A DNA stretch of 64,000 bases from Companilactobacillus formosensis (GCF_005405305.1 NZ_BJDU01000009.1:53412-117411), one strand, 5' to 3'; counted from the stretch's first letter, positions 7,590-16,825 are shown. Made by a program: numbers and translations. Notes: generated by a model not told the origin, from the letters alone.

Positions 7590-8404
7590 TGAAATTAATA
7601 TCAGTCAATGACTTGTCATTGCAAATTGAGGGCTACTTTGCATTTAAGCATGTAGCTTTTTCTTTATCTCAAAATGAAGTAATTGGTATCAACGGCGATA
7701 ATGGTAGTGGTAAAACGCAACTTTTAGAAGCAATTGTGAACAACAAAACACCGGATAGTGGAACGATCGACTATACACCGGGTGTTAGGATCGGTTATTT
7801 GCCCCAGGAAAATCCTCAGATAATTGAACAAAGTACCGGAAAATATTTGGAAGATATGAGACGTTTGTCCAAAAATTTGGCTGTTCGTAAAGATCAACTT
7901 CAAGGTATGATTACTTTCATGGGGCTGAGTCCTTATTTAAGTACGCCCGTTAATCAATTGTCACTCGGTTTAAAAAGACAGGTAGACTTTTTAGCTGCCG
8001 CAGCTGGACACCCCAATGTTTTAGTTTTAGATGAACCCTTCGCATTTCAAAGTGAAAAAACTATTCAAAAGATGCTAGATTTGATAATGGATTTAAAGAG
8101 TAATAATTCGGGCGTGATTTTGTCAGCTACACAGTTTGATAAAAAAATCGCCACAAATTTTGATCAACTTTACTTATTAGATGGTGATTTGAAGGTTCAA
8201 AATTCCAGAGAAGATACCGCGCTTAGTTTGTTGATTTTTCGAGTTAATCCTAATTCAAAGGCAATCACGCATGATATTGAGAACTTTTTAGTATCTAATC
8301 AAGACAATCAAATTGAACTAGAGGTTCCATTAAAATTACGGCAAGCAATTTTAGACAAGATGATTCAATTAAATTATCAATTTGAAGGGATGAAGGAAAA
8401 TTGA
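7589..8404 (+). CDS. ABC transporter ATP-binding protein
   Basis: This ATPase of about 271 residues has Walker A GDNGSGKTQ, a Q-loop region YLPQENPQI, a signature-like LSLGLKRQVDF (normally LSGGQ, so degenerate) and Walker B VLVLDEPFAF. I chose ATG 7589 because GAGGAA lies nine bases upstream and the ATG overlaps the preceding stop. An in-frame ATG at 7580 would lack a site. It overlaps the membrane gene by 4 nt. Together they resemble a simple two-gene exporter of the ABC-2 type. The substrate is unknown. Confidence 0.85.
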   Translation: MKLISVNDLSLQIEGYFAFKHVAFSLSQNEVIGINGDNGSGKTQLLEAIVNNKTPDSGTIDYTPGVRIGYLPQENPQIIEQSTGKYLEDMRRLSKNLAVRKDQLQGMITFMGLSPYLSTPVNQLSLGLKRQVDFLAAAAGHPNVLVLDEPFAFQSEKTIQKMLDLIMDLKSNNSGVILSATQFDKKIATNFDQLYLLDGDLKVQNSREDTALSLLIFRVNPNSKAITHDIENFLVSNQDNQIELEVPLKLRQAILDKMIQLNYQFEGMKEN

Positions 8405-9078
8405 AAGTAAGAATTCTTTTAAAAAGTTATTTACAGTTATATTTTCAAAACTTTTTGTATTTAACGATGTTATTTTCAATCATTGTCTTTGGATTGTTGG
8501 TCGATCATCTGTTAGAAATTGGTAATTTAAAAAAATTTAGTTTATTGTTAATAGCAATGTTTCTCCTGTCACTTTTTTCGACTATGAATCTTTACTACAA
8601 TGACAGTCAACAGAACAAATACTTGAAACAAAAAATCAACAGTCATTGGGCTGATTGGTTGAGTCAATTGTTAGTTGCAGTCATAACAAATTTGTTTTCG
8701 AGTATTTTGATTTTTATCTTTAGTTTAATTTTAGATGGTAATATTTTCTTAGACTTTGTTGGAATCTTAAGTCTTTTCAGCGTTGGATTTTTAGGCAGTG
8801 GAATTGCTACTTTATTTCAAACTCAATGGTATAGTCATTCCACAGTTGGCCAAATTGGCGTGTTGATTTTTACTTATCTAGCGTTTTCCGGCAGTGTCGT
8901 TGGTATTTTGACTGCAGTGGAGTGGCTATTACCTCCTTTATCAAAAATAATAATAACTTTGCAAAATACTTCTTCAATAACGAGACTTTTGCCAGTGGCT
9001 GGGCAGACATTATTATATGCAGTAATTCTATTTTTTATAAGTGGATTAATTTATAAAAAAACTAGAAAAAGCATATAA
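8401..9078 (+). CDS. ABC transporter membrane subunit (225 aa)
   Basis: This hydrophobic protein has about six predicted membrane helices (first LYLTMLFSIIVFGLLVDHLL, last LPVAGQTLLYAVILFFISGL). It starts with TTG at 8401, overlapping the ATPase stop by four bases, so it is translated by coupling. Its size and position make it the permease partner of the ATPase. Sequence similarity to a named family is not evident to me. Confidence 0.75.
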   Translation: MKVRILLKSYLQLYFQNFLYLTMLFSIIVFGLLVDHLLEIGNLKKFSLLLIAMFLLSLFSTMNLYYNDSQQNKYLKQKINSHWADWLSQLLVAVITNLFSSILIFIFSLILDGNIFLDFVGILSLFSVGFLGSGIATLFQTQWYSHSTVGQIGVLIFTYLAFSGSVVGILTAVEWLLPPLSKIIITLQNTSSITRLLPVAGQTLLYAVILFFISGLIYKKTRKSI

Positions 9079-9139
9079 AAGTATTGCAATGTTATAGTAA
9101 ATTCTGTTTTAATACTTTGGATAAACAAGGAGGATTTTT

Positions 9140-9664
9140 ATGAGTAACGTTTTTTTGCGCCAGGCGAAGCTTGATGATCTACCAAGAATCATTGATATTA
9201 TTGACAGTGCTAAGAAGACCTTAAAAGACCGAGGCGTTGATCAATGGCAACAAGGTTATCCAAATAAAGAAATCCTTGAACAAGACATTCAAGAAGGCAT
9301 CAGTTTTGTTTTGATATTAAATGGTCGTGTCGTAGGGAGTGCAGCTTTACAACAAGGCTATGATAAAAATTATCAAGATATGAATTCTGGTTCATGGGAT
9401 GATGATTCCGATGTAACGTATTCAATTATTCACCGTATAGCTATTGAAGCAGATCACCAAGGAGAACATCTTAGTGCAGCTTTGATCCAACAATTAATGA
9501 CAATGTCTTATTACTTAGGTTATCGTGATGTGAGAATCGATACTCATCCTGACAATTTAGTAATGCAACATATCATTACTAGTAATGGTTTTGAAGAAAA
9601 AGGCACGATTACGATGGACGAAGATAAAGGTGTCAGATTGGCATATCAAATTCTTTTGAAATAA
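9140..9664 (+). CDS. GNAT family N-acetyltransferase
   Basis: This 174-residue acetyltransferase of the GNAT fold (PF00583) begins with VFLRQAKLDDLPRIIDII, a typical beta1-alpha1. The acetyl-CoA loop is the segment IAIEADHQGEHLSAALIQQL, a variant of V-x-P-x-x-Q/R-G-x-G/A. The C-terminal motif IDTHPDNLVMQHIITSNGFEEKG is characteristic. The acceptor could be a small molecule or a protein N-terminus and cannot be told from sequence. GGAGG precedes the start. A terminator follows about 50 nt later. Confidence 0.88.
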   Translation: MSNVFLRQAKLDDLPRIIDIIDSAKKTLKDRGVDQWQQGYPNKEILEQDIQEGISFVLILNGRVVGSAALQQGYDKNYQDMNSGSWDDDSDVTYSIIHRIAIEADHQGEHLSAALIQQLMTMSYYLGYRDVRIDTHPDNLVMQHIITSNGFEEKGTITMDEDKGVRLAYQILLK

Positions 9665-9714
9665 GCGTAGAAAGATTATTTTTCATATATTTGATATATA
9701 ATTAAGCCATAATT

Positions 9715-9738
9715 AACCATCGTTAAGATGGTTTTTTT
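9715..9738 (+). terminator. Terminator after the GNAT gene
   Basis: AACCATC GTTAA GATGGTT followed by a T run. Confidence 0.8.
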
Positions 9739-9780
9739 AATATATTTTTCCAAGGTATTGGATATTAGGAGAATGCGAAA

Positions 9781-10950
9781 TTGAAATTTAATAATGTTGC
9801 TAGAAGGGTGCTATCACCTAGACCTTCAGAATTTATTTCGACTCAAACTGAGAACTTTTTGAGAAGATTAAAACCAAGACCGTTCGTCGTTGATTATATT
9901 GAGGGCGTTTATAAAACCAATGTCTTACCAAACGTTAACGACGATACAGTGACAATTTCTGTTCTAACTGATACTCATGCCAAGGCCGTAGTCAGTGCTT
10001 CTTATTATGGAATCAATGGCATGAGGCATATAATTGAAGCAAATCAGGTCAGCAATGACGTTGGAGTAGATCTTAATGTCCATTTAGGTGACTTGATGGA
10101 TGGTAGTGACAAGCCCGAAATCAGTCGTGGACTGTTGAAGTTTGCGGTTGAAAATTATCAAGCTAGTAAGCCACCATTTTTTATCGTTGAGGGTAATCAT
10201 GATGAAAATGACAAATATGATGAACATCGCTTTTTCAAGTCAGCGTCATTTCACCGAGATGATTATGATTCATTAGTAACAAAGTACGATTTTGAACAAT
10301 CTGAGATTCTACGTTTGAATCCCGTTTCTAGAGTGGGTTGGTTCGATAAAGGTGATGTACGAATCATCTTCATCGATACTAGTGATATTCCTTATATTCT
10401 TAGTAATGGTTCTAAGAAATATGACTTTAAGAAGGTTCGAGGGGTCAGAGAGCAACAATTAGAGGATTTGACCACCGTTTTGCAAAGAACTGTCGACAAA
10501 CATGTAGTTGTGATGGGACATGCCAATATAGTTAGTCCTTCTGGACGCAGTGCTTTGAATTTTAACGGTGACCTAGTTCAACAGTTATTAGTCGCTTTTA
10601 ATAATAAAGAGACTGGACAATTAAAAAATGAATTAACAGGAGATTTTGGAGTAAATATTCGCTATGATTTCTCTGCTACCGGCATTTCTAAGATAACAAC
10701 ATATATTTGTGGCCATATGCATTATGAAAAAAACTACAAAGTTTCTGAAATTAATCATATAATATTAAATTGTTCGGCCCTTATGGGAAAGAAACACGGA
10801 CTAACAACTGACTATAACAAGAAATGGGACAGACGATATAATGAGATTTCTGAATTATCAGGGTATTTCATTAATATCGACCCGAACAAACTGCGCTTAC
10901 AGATTTTTGGTTACGGAGCCGCAACAAGGTATGTAAGCTTTGAAATATAA
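9781..10950 (+). CDS. Calcineurin-like metallophosphoesterase
   Basis: This 389-residue protein has the full set of metal-ligand motifs of the calcineurin-like phosphoesterase fold: D-x-H in VLTDTHAK (about residue 60), GD in VHLGDLMDGSD, GNHDEN (about 140), and the C-terminal GHANI and CGHMHYE. No signal peptide is visible, so it should be cytoplasmic. Start TTG 9781 has AGGAG about eight bases upstream. It lies 14 nt ahead of asnB and is probably cotranscribed with it. Phosphodiesterase or phosphatase activity is expected, but the substrate is not known. Confidence 0.88.
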   Translation: MKFNNVARRVLSPRPSEFISTQTENFLRRLKPRPFVVDYIEGVYKTNVLPNVNDDTVTISVLTDTHAKAVVSASYYGINGMRHIIEANQVSNDVGVDLNVHLGDLMDGSDKPEISRGLLKFAVENYQASKPPFFIVEGNHDENDKYDEHRFFKSASFHRDDYDSLVTKYDFEQSEILRLNPVSRVGWFDKGDVRIIFIDTSDIPYILSNGSKKYDFKKVRGVREQQLEDLTTVLQRTVDKHVVVMGHANIVSPSGRSALNFNGDLVQQLLVAFNNKETGQLKNELTGDFGVNIRYDFSATGISKITTYICGHMHYEKNYKVSEINHIILNCSALMGKKHGLTTDYNKKWDRRYNEISELSGYFINIDPNKLRLQIFGYGAATRYVSFEI

Positions 10951-10964
10951 GGGAGAATTATTTT

Positions 10965-12884
10965 ATGTGTGGAATTGTCGGATTCGTTGATAAGAATATT
11001 GCAGACAAGAAGCCTGTCATCGAAGCTATGATGGAAACGATCAAGCATCGTGGTCCAAATAGTTCGGGTGAATTGGTTGAAGGTGATACAGCATTTGGTT
11101 TTCGCCGCTTGAGTATCATCGACATCAACAGTGGTATGCAACCTATCTATAACGAAGATAGATCTAAAGCCATTATTTTTAATGGTGAAATTTATAACTA
11201 TAAAGATGTAAGAAAAGAATTAAAGAAAGCCGGACATATTTTCAGTACTGAAACTGATACTGAAGTTTTGCTACACGGTTTCGAAGAATGGGGCATTGAA
11301 GGCCTCTTGAAGAAAATTCGTGGTATGTTTGCTTTCGCTATTTACGATTTGAAGACTGGTGATATTACTGGTGCTAGAGATTTCTTTGGTATCAAACCAC
11401 TGTACTATTACAATCGTGAAGGTACATTTATTTTTGGTTCAGAAATCAAGTCTTTCTTGAAAGAACCTAACTTTAAAAAAGAATTAAATAAAGCTGCTTT
11501 GAAACCATATTTAACTTTCCAATACTCAGCTCTACACGAAACATTCTTTAAGAACGTTTTCAGAATTCCTGAAGGTCATTACTTTACTTACAAGAACGGT
11601 AAGTTGAGTATCAAGAAATACTGGGATATGACATTCAAAGAGAATCATTTGTCATTTGAAGAAACAGTTAAGAGAATTGATAAAGCTATGCACGAATCAG
11701 TTGAAGAACATTCAATCAGTGATGTGCCAGTTGGTTCATTACTTTCCAGTGGTGTGGATTCAAGTTATGTTACAGCAATTTTGAAACCACAACACACTTA
11801 TTCAATTGATTTTGATACAAGTACTTATGAAGAAGGTAGTGCTGCTAAACTTTTGGCTGACAAATTAGGCCTTGAAAATACTCGTGGTATCGTAACTAAG
11901 GAAGAAGCTATCAAATCTATTCCTTTGATCCAATACTACATGGATGAGCCAGATGCTAATCCTTCATGTGTGCCACTTTACTTCTTAACTAAATTAGCAA
12001 GTCGAGATGTCACGGTAATCCTATCTGGTGAAGGAGCCGATGAACTATTTGCCGGCTATGCCAATTATGGATTCCATTCACATTCTAAGGTCATTAGAGT
12101 CGTTGCTGAAGACTTGAAGAAGTTGCCTAAGGGTGTGAAATACAAGTTGGCTCATGGATTAAAGAAGATGCCAAACTTCCCAGGACGTTTGCACTTGTAT
12201 GAATCAACAGCTAAAGCTGAAGAATTCTTTATTGGTCAAGCTAAGATCTTCACTGAAAAAGAAGCTGCTGATTTAGTTAAACCAGAATTTGAAAAATCAC
12301 GCTCTGTTAAAGACATCGTTATGAGAAGCTACAACAAAGTTAGTGGCTACGATGATGAAGTTAAGAAGATGCAATATCTTGATCTTCACCAATTTATGTC
12401 AAACGATATCTTGTTGAAAGCTGATCGTATGAGTATGGCTAATTCAATGGAATTGCGTGTACCATTCCTAGATAAGGAAATGGCCAAAGTAGCTTCAGGC
12501 ATTCCTACTAAGTATCTTTTGAACAGTAAAGATAGTAAGTATGCTTTGCGTGTTGCCGCTGAACGTGCTTTACCAGATGAATGGGCAAAACGTGAAAAAC
12601 TAGGATTCCCAGTTCCAATTCGTGACTGGATCAAGACTAAAGAAGTTTATGAAGATTTCCGCAAGTTGTTCAGTGCTGATTTTGCTGGCGAATTCTTCGA
12701 TCAAGATGCTATTTTGAAGATGCTTGATGGTTGTTATCGTGGTGAAAACGATGATCGTCGTAAGGTTTGGACAATTTATACATTCTTGATTTGGTACAAG
12801 GTTTACTTTATCGACAATGGTAAGAAGCCAGATGTTGATCCACAAGTTGTTGTACCTGAAGAAAAAGTCGAACAAAACGCTTAG
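10965..12884 (+). CDS. asnB: Glutamine-dependent asparagine synthase family amidotransferase
   Basis: This 639-residue two-domain enzyme starts MCGIVGFVDKNI, where Cys2 is the glutaminase nucleophile. The N-terminal Ntn domain covers about 1-210. The C-terminal synthase domain has the pyrophosphate loop LSSGVDSSYV (about 262-271) and LSGEGADELFAGY. The family makes asparagine from aspartate. In lactobacilli and lactococci, paralogues (AsnB1 of L. plantarum, AsnH of L. lactis) instead amidate peptidoglycan diaminopimelate or D-Asp. The nearby ATP-grasp ligase at 15046 makes a wall role plausible here, but that is inference. Repeat copy B begins 8 nt after the stop. Confidence 0.92.
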   Translation: MCGIVGFVDKNIADKKPVIEAMMETIKHRGPNSSGELVEGDTAFGFRRLSIIDINSGMQPIYNEDRSKAIIFNGEIYNYKDVRKELKKAGHIFSTETDTEVLLHGFEEWGIEGLLKKIRGMFAFAIYDLKTGDITGARDFFGIKPLYYYNREGTFIFGSEIKSFLKEPNFKKELNKAALKPYLTFQYSALHETFFKNVFRIPEGHYFTYKNGKLSIKKYWDMTFKENHLSFEETVKRIDKAMHESVEEHSISDVPVGSLLSSGVDSSYVTAILKPQHTYSIDFDTSTYEEGSAAKLLADKLGLENTRGIVTKEEAIKSIPLIQYYMDEPDANPSCVPLYFLTKLASRDVTVILSGEGADELFAGYANYGFHSHSKVIRVVAEDLKKLPKGVKYKLAHGLKKMPNFPGRLHLYESTAKAEEFFIGQAKIFTEKEAADLVKPEFEKSRSVKDIVMRSYNKVSGYDDEVKKMQYLDLHQFMSNDILLKADRMSMANSMELRVPFLDKEMAKVASGIPTKYLLNSKDSKYALRVAAERALPDEWAKREKLGFPVPIRDWIKTKEVYEDFRKLFSADFAGEFFDQDAILKMLDGCYRGENDDRRKVWTIYTFLIWYKVYFIDNGKKPDVDPQVVVPEEKVEQNA

Positions 12885-12892
12885 ACGTAAAT

Positions 12893-13406
12893 TGCCGTCC
12901 TCCATAGCAAAGAAAATTTGGCTGGAACGATGTGGGCACGACTTGGAGCCTTTGCTAAGCCCAAGTGCGGGCAAAGTCTTCAAGCTCGACCTTTCACTAG
13001 GCAATAAATTGCCAAGAGAAATTTCACATCTGAGCCAATTTTCTTTGCTATTCCGGACTAGATGGTGATTTCTATCTTTATACTAAGTTACTTTAGAAAA
13101 TTAATAGAAGATATTATTGAAATTGCGGTATATTGCTGCAAGTTTAGTAATATCTTCTTTTTTTGAATTGGTACTACAAAATAGAACTGTTATTAAAGAA
13201 GTATGCGTCTAATTCTATTTGAATAGAAATTGAAATCTAGTCGGGAGCAAGAGTCCTGTGATGGCTCAGCCGCCAGATTCTTGTTAGTGCTTTAGCACTT
13301 ACAAGAAGGCCTAGTTTTGAGATTTTGCGTCTTTGGGTCCATGCAAAAGCTCGAAATAGTGCCGGCAGCGTTCCAGCCAATCACAGGGCTTTTGCGGACG
13401 ACGGCA
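12893..13406 (+). repeat. Intergenic element, copy B (fullest copy: P-Q-R)
   Basis: This 514 bp copy begins TGCCGTCCTCC 8 nt after the asnB stop and ends GGACGACGGCA. Module P (12893-13062) folds into a long imperfect hairpin: AGCAAAGAAAATTTGGC pairs with GCCAATTTTCTTTGCT, with inner hairpins including GGCAAT/ATTGCC. Module Q (13107-13164) is a terminator-like hairpin. Module R (about 13170-13406) has its own inverted arms (GAGTCCTGTGATGGCT with AGCCAATCACAGGGCT). No transposase is present. The conserved open frames on both strands are not supported as genes. Confidence 0.88.
13107..13164 (+). terminator. Module Q hairpin acting as terminator of asnB
   Basis: GAAGATATTATT ... AGTAATATCTTC is followed by seven Ts. 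An inner GCGG/CTGC stem and a TATATTG loop are shared with the other copies. It is positioned to end asnB transcripts. Confidence 0.7.
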
Positions 13407-13469
13407 GTTCTATCAACGTCCATTCAATATTAAGAAATAATAAAAATATTACTAAAAATAATATAAAGT

Positions 13470-13500
13470 TTTAACAATTTGTTATAGTGTAATCGTTAAT
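13470..13500 (+). promoter_or_regulatory. Putative promoter of the BspA-like gene
   Basis: A TGTTATAGT extended -10-like sequence lies at about 13480-13489 behind an AT-rich tract. There is no good -35 box. A leader of about 60 nt would end in the strong GGGGGAGG ribosome site before 13556. Confidence 0.35.
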
Positions 13501-13555
13501 TTTAATTTGGAAGTGGTTTCAGGGGATTCCAAAATTAGAAAATGGGGGAGGAAAT

Positions 13556-14689
13556 ATGGATACTAGTCAAGTTAAAAATATGAGTCAAATGTTTTTGAAT
13601 TGTCATTCGTTAAAGAAGTTAGATTTATCCAGTTTTAAAACTAAACAAGTCAAAGATATGTCCCAGATGTTCAGTGGCTGTCGCGACTTGAAAGAATTAA
13701 ATATTTCCAGCTTTGATACTAGTCAAGTCACTGATATGCAGGGTATGTTCAGTGGTTGTGAAACTTTGGAAGAATTAGATTTGTCAAATTTCGATACGAC
13801 TAAAGTCAAAGATATGACAGACATGTTCAAATCTTCGGATGAATTAAAATCAATTAAGTTTGGTGATAAATTCGTAGTTCCTAATCAACCACGAGATTTG
13901 AAAATGCCCGAAAAAACTTGGATCGACATAGGGACGGGAACTAGAGATAATCCTAAACCTACTGTTGACGGCATTAATTCCAGTGAACTTTTGAGTAAAG
14001 CAGATAAAGGTAGATGGATCGTTAAACCAGATGAGGAATATCATGGTCCAATGACTGTGAAAATCAACAATAATCTTGGCAGTGATGTGGTCGTTGAAGT
14101 TCCAGTTGATATCCAACCAGAATTTGTTGGCAGTACTTTTGAATTACCAGTTCCACAAAAGACCGGTTATAAGACTGCTAAAAAGACAGTACAAGTAATG
14201 GCCTTAAAAGATAAGCTTTCTAGTAAAGATGTTGTTACGTATACTCCGGTAAAAACTAAAGTTCAAACTCAGGGAATGGTCGAAGATTTTAACGAAGAAA
14301 TAACGGTTTATCCAGATCTTGAACATGCTCAAATCTTTGATGACAATGAAGAATTGACGACTGATAAGAGTTTTATTGGCGGGAAAACTTGGTTGAGTAA
14401 AAAACTTTGGGTGATTGACGGTCAAAAATATTATCAAGCCGCTGATCACGAATGGATTAAGGCTACGGAAGTTTTTGAATGTGAAAAAGTTGACGCCACT
14501 CTAAAGACTAAAGACGTCGTTATTACTAATTTAGTTGATTGCCGTATGGATATGCTGACTAATCGTGGATTAGGTGCATTGAGTACTTGGAAAGCACAAA
14601 ATATTGCTTATTTGAATCATCACAAGTATTATCAAATTAATGAGAATGAATTTGTCGATGCCGAAAAAGTTGATGTTGTTAGCCAATAA
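13556..14689 (+). CDS. BspA-type DUF285 repeat protein with SLAP-like C-terminus, no signal peptide
   Basis: This 377-residue protein contains about four tandem DUF285/BspA repeats (PF03382), each with the core FDTSQVTDMQGMFSGC, at residues 1-95. They are followed by linker beta domains and two SLAP-like modules near the C-terminus (EHAQIFDDNEELTTDKSF...KYYQAADHEWIKA and the final KYYQINENEFVDAEKV). Family members are wall-associated surface proteins, yet this frame starts directly inside a repeat with no signal peptide. The start has a very good GGGGGAGGAA site, so it may be translated. The simplest reading is a 5'-truncated surface gene next to repeat copy B. A cytoplasmic role is unlikely. 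Confidence 0.75.
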   Translation: MDTSQVKNMSQMFLNCHSLKKLDLSSFKTKQVKDMSQMFSGCRDLKELNISSFDTSQVTDMQGMFSGCETLEELDLSNFDTTKVKDMTDMFKSSDELKSIKFGDKFVVPNQPRDLKMPEKTWIDIGTGTRDNPKPTVDGINSSELLSKADKGRWIVKPDEEYHGPMTVKINNNLGSDVVVEVPVDIQPEFVGSTFELPVPQKTGYKTAKKTVQVMALKDKLSSKDVVTYTPVKTKVQTQGMVEDFNEEITVYPDLEHAQIFDDNEELTTDKSFIGGKTWLSKKLWVIDGQKYYQAADHEWIKATEVFECEKVDATLKTKDVVITNLVDCRMDMLTNRGLGALSTWKAQNIAYLNHHKYYQINENEFVDAEKVDVVSQ

Positions 14690-14702
14690 TAATTCAAAAT
14701 TG

Positions 14703-14757
14703 AATGGCACTTGTTTAGATATAGTCCGAAAACTATTTTCTGAGTAGGTGCCATTTT
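14703..14757 (+). terminator. Terminator after the BspA-like gene
   Basis: AATGGCAC (14703-14710) pairs with GTGCCATT (14748-14755) around an inner ATAGT/ACTAT hairpin and is followed by Ts. Confidence 0.7.
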
Positions 14758-14759
14758 TC

Positions 14760-15045
14760 TGTAAATCATGTTAAGATAACGCATATATGACGGAGACAAA
14801 ATAAGCTGATATTGGCGTTATGACGTTACTATAAAATAAATTTTTATGCCAAATATCGATATTAGTTTAAGATATCACAAAATCAATTTAAGGCTGTGGT
14901 TGAGCTATTTGTTCTCAATTATTTAAGAAAAGAATAAGCCTGAATAATTAAATGTATAAGCTTGTCTCGTTGTGATAAATTGATTATGGTATAATTTTGT
15001 TTGAAATGTGTGAAAAATTAAAAATAGAATTAATATAGTAAGAGG
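14760..15045. other. AT-rich intergenic region with a -10-like box
   Basis: Nothing coding is seen here. TATAAT at 14990-14995 is the only promoter-like element and lies about 50 nt upstream of the ATP-grasp gene. No matching -35 box at normal spacing was found. Confidence 0.4.
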
Positions 15046-16326
15046 TTGATCCCTATCGAAACTGAATCAGGAAAAAAGTTCACGCCTATCTTATTAGGTA
15101 GTGATATGAATGTTTACGGAATGGCTCGTGCTTTCCATGAACTATATGGGGGCACTGTTAAGGCCTATGCCGATATCCAATTGGCACCTACAAGATATAC
15201 AAAAATCTTAAGCTTAACTCTTCACCCAGGATTTTCTGAAGACCCTGTTTTTATCGAAAAAATGCGTGAGATTGCTAAAGAATACCAAGACCATGAAGAA
15301 CCAGTTATTTTGATTGGTTGCGGGGATGGTTATGCAGAACTTATTAGCAAGCATAAAGAAGAATTATCTAAGACTTTTGTCTGCCCATATGTCGATTATG
15401 ATTTATTGAAATCATTAAATAATAAAGAAAGTTTTTATCATGTTGCGGATGAGCATGGTTTGCCACATCCACTTACAAAAATCATCACTAAAGATATGTA
15501 CGAAAACAAAAAGGACTTAGACGTACCTTTTGATTTCCCAGTGGCTTTGAAACCAGCTAACAGTGTTGAATGGTTAGATATCCATTTTGAAGGTCGTAAA
15601 AAGGCTTTCACAATTCACTCTCAAGATGAATATATGAGTATCGTAGGTAAGATTTATGATAATGGTTATAAATCTGACTTGATCCTTCAAGACTTTATTC
15701 CCGGTGATGATTCCAACATGCGTGTTTTGAATGCCTATGTTGACCAAGACCACCATGTGAAGATGATGTGTTTAGGACATCCAATTTTGGAAGATCCTAC
15801 ACCACAATCAATCGGTAACTATGTGGCTATCATTCCCGAATTTAATCAAGATGTTTATGATCGTGTACAGAAGTTCCTTGAAGATATCGAATTCACAGGT
15901 TATGCTAACTTCGATATGAAGTATGACTCTCGTGATAAGACTTTCAAGTTCTTTGAAATTAATTTACGTCAAGGTAGAAGTAGTTTCTTCGTTACTTTGA
16001 ATGGTTACAATTTGGCTAAGTACGTTGTTGAAGATTATGTTGAAGGAACTTTGGAAAATGAACCAACAGTTTATGCCAACAAAAATAAAGCTCAACACAA
16101 ATTATGGTTGGGTGTTCCAGTTAAAGTCTTCAATAAGTATGCTGCCAAAAACGACGCTACTAAGTATGCCGATGAATTGATCAAACAAGATCGTATCGGA
16201 ACAACTGTTTTCTATGACAAAGATAAGTCATTCAAACGTTGGTTACTATTGACTTACATGTTCCACAACTATGTAAAGAGATTCGACAAGTACTTCCAAG
16301 AAAATAAAGGACGAGACTTTAAATAA
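15046..16326 (+). CDS. ATP-grasp carboxylate-amine ligase, probable D-aspartate ligase
   Basis: This 426-residue ATP-grasp enzyme (COG3919 type) has the N-terminal segment PILLGSDMNVYGMARAFHE, which matches the start of D-aspartate ligases (Aslfm) as I recall them. Central ATP-grasp segments are FPVALKPANSVEW, LILQDFIPGDDSNM and GYANFDMKYD, with the metal-binding FFEINLRQGRSS near 305. These ligases attach D-Asp to the lysine of peptidoglycan precursors. L-Lys-D-Asp bridges are known in the Companilactobacillus group. Start TTG 15046 is close to AGAGG, so it is not certain. ATG 15106 is the alternative. UspA follows 15 nt downstream. Confidence 0.75.
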   Translation: MIPIETESGKKFTPILLGSDMNVYGMARAFHELYGGTVKAYADIQLAPTRYTKILSLTLHPGFSEDPVFIEKMREIAKEYQDHEEPVILIGCGDGYAELISKHKEELSKTFVCPYVDYDLLKSLNNKESFYHVADEHGLPHPLTKIITKDMYENKKDLDVPFDFPVALKPANSVEWLDIHFEGRKKAFTIHSQDEYMSIVGKIYDNGYKSDLILQDFIPGDDSNMRVLNAYVDQDHHVKMMCLGHPILEDPTPQSIGNYVAIIPEFNQDVYDRVQKFLEDIEFTGYANFDMKYDSRDKTFKFFEINLRQGRSSFFVTLNGYNLAKYVVEDYVEGTLENEPTVYANKNKAQHKLWLGVPVKVFNKYAAKNDATKYADELIKQDRIGTTVFYDKDKSFKRWLLLTYMFHNYVKRFDKYFQENKGRDFK

Positions 16327-16341
16327 CTGGAGGAATTATAG

Positions 16342-16806
16342 ATGGATGAATTAAGAGATTACAAAGTTGAAAGAGTAGACTATTCCAAAATTATGATTTG
16401 CGTGGATTCAGATGATTTTATTTCATCAAAGAATGCTTTTAACTATGCATGTACTATGGCAAGACACCACAGTTCAGAATTAGGAATCGTATCAGTGTTG
16501 GAAACAGGCGACCTAAACATCTTTCAATCTCTCGATCCAGATGTATTGAAAGATCGTCGTGAACAAATCAAGAAGTTATTAGCCGTATATGGCAAAAAAG
16601 CTCAAGAGTATGGAGTTAAAGATATTCACTTGATGGTAACTGAAGGAAATCCTGCAACTACTATCGTTGATGAAGTAATTCCAAGTTTTAAACCAGATTT
16701 AGTAATTGTCGGTGTTGAAGAAAAGAATCGTGGTCGTAATACTATTGGCTCTCAAGCTTCTAAAATCGTCAGCAACGCTAAGTGTTCGGTTAGTGTAATC
16801 AGATAG
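16342..16806 (+). CDS. Universal stress protein UspA family (second copy)
   Basis: This 154-residue Usp-domain protein has N-terminal KIMICVDSDDFISSKNAFNYA and C-terminal IVGVEEKNRGRNTIGSQASKIV. The ATP-loop is a divergent form of G-2x-G-9x-G(S/T), with NRGRNTIGSQAS in place of the usual glycine pattern. Nucleotide binding is therefore less certain than for the copy at 5990. It sits 15 nt after the ATP-grasp ligase with a GGAGG site between them, so the two are cotranscribed. A strong terminator follows. Confidence 0.88.
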   Translation: MDELRDYKVERVDYSKIMICVDSDDFISSKNAFNYACTMARHHSSELGIVSVLETGDLNIFQSLDPDVLKDRREQIKKLLAVYGKKAQEYGVKDIHLMVTEGNPATTIVDEVIPSFKPDLVIVGVEEKNRGRNTIGSQASKIVSNAKCSVSVIR

Positions 16807-16825
16807 TTTTATAAAAATGAATAAC

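Noticed and set aside
12893..13406. Repeat family as a CRISPR array or insertion sequence
   Set aside because: Copies are dispersed, long and structured, without regular spacers and without a transposase.
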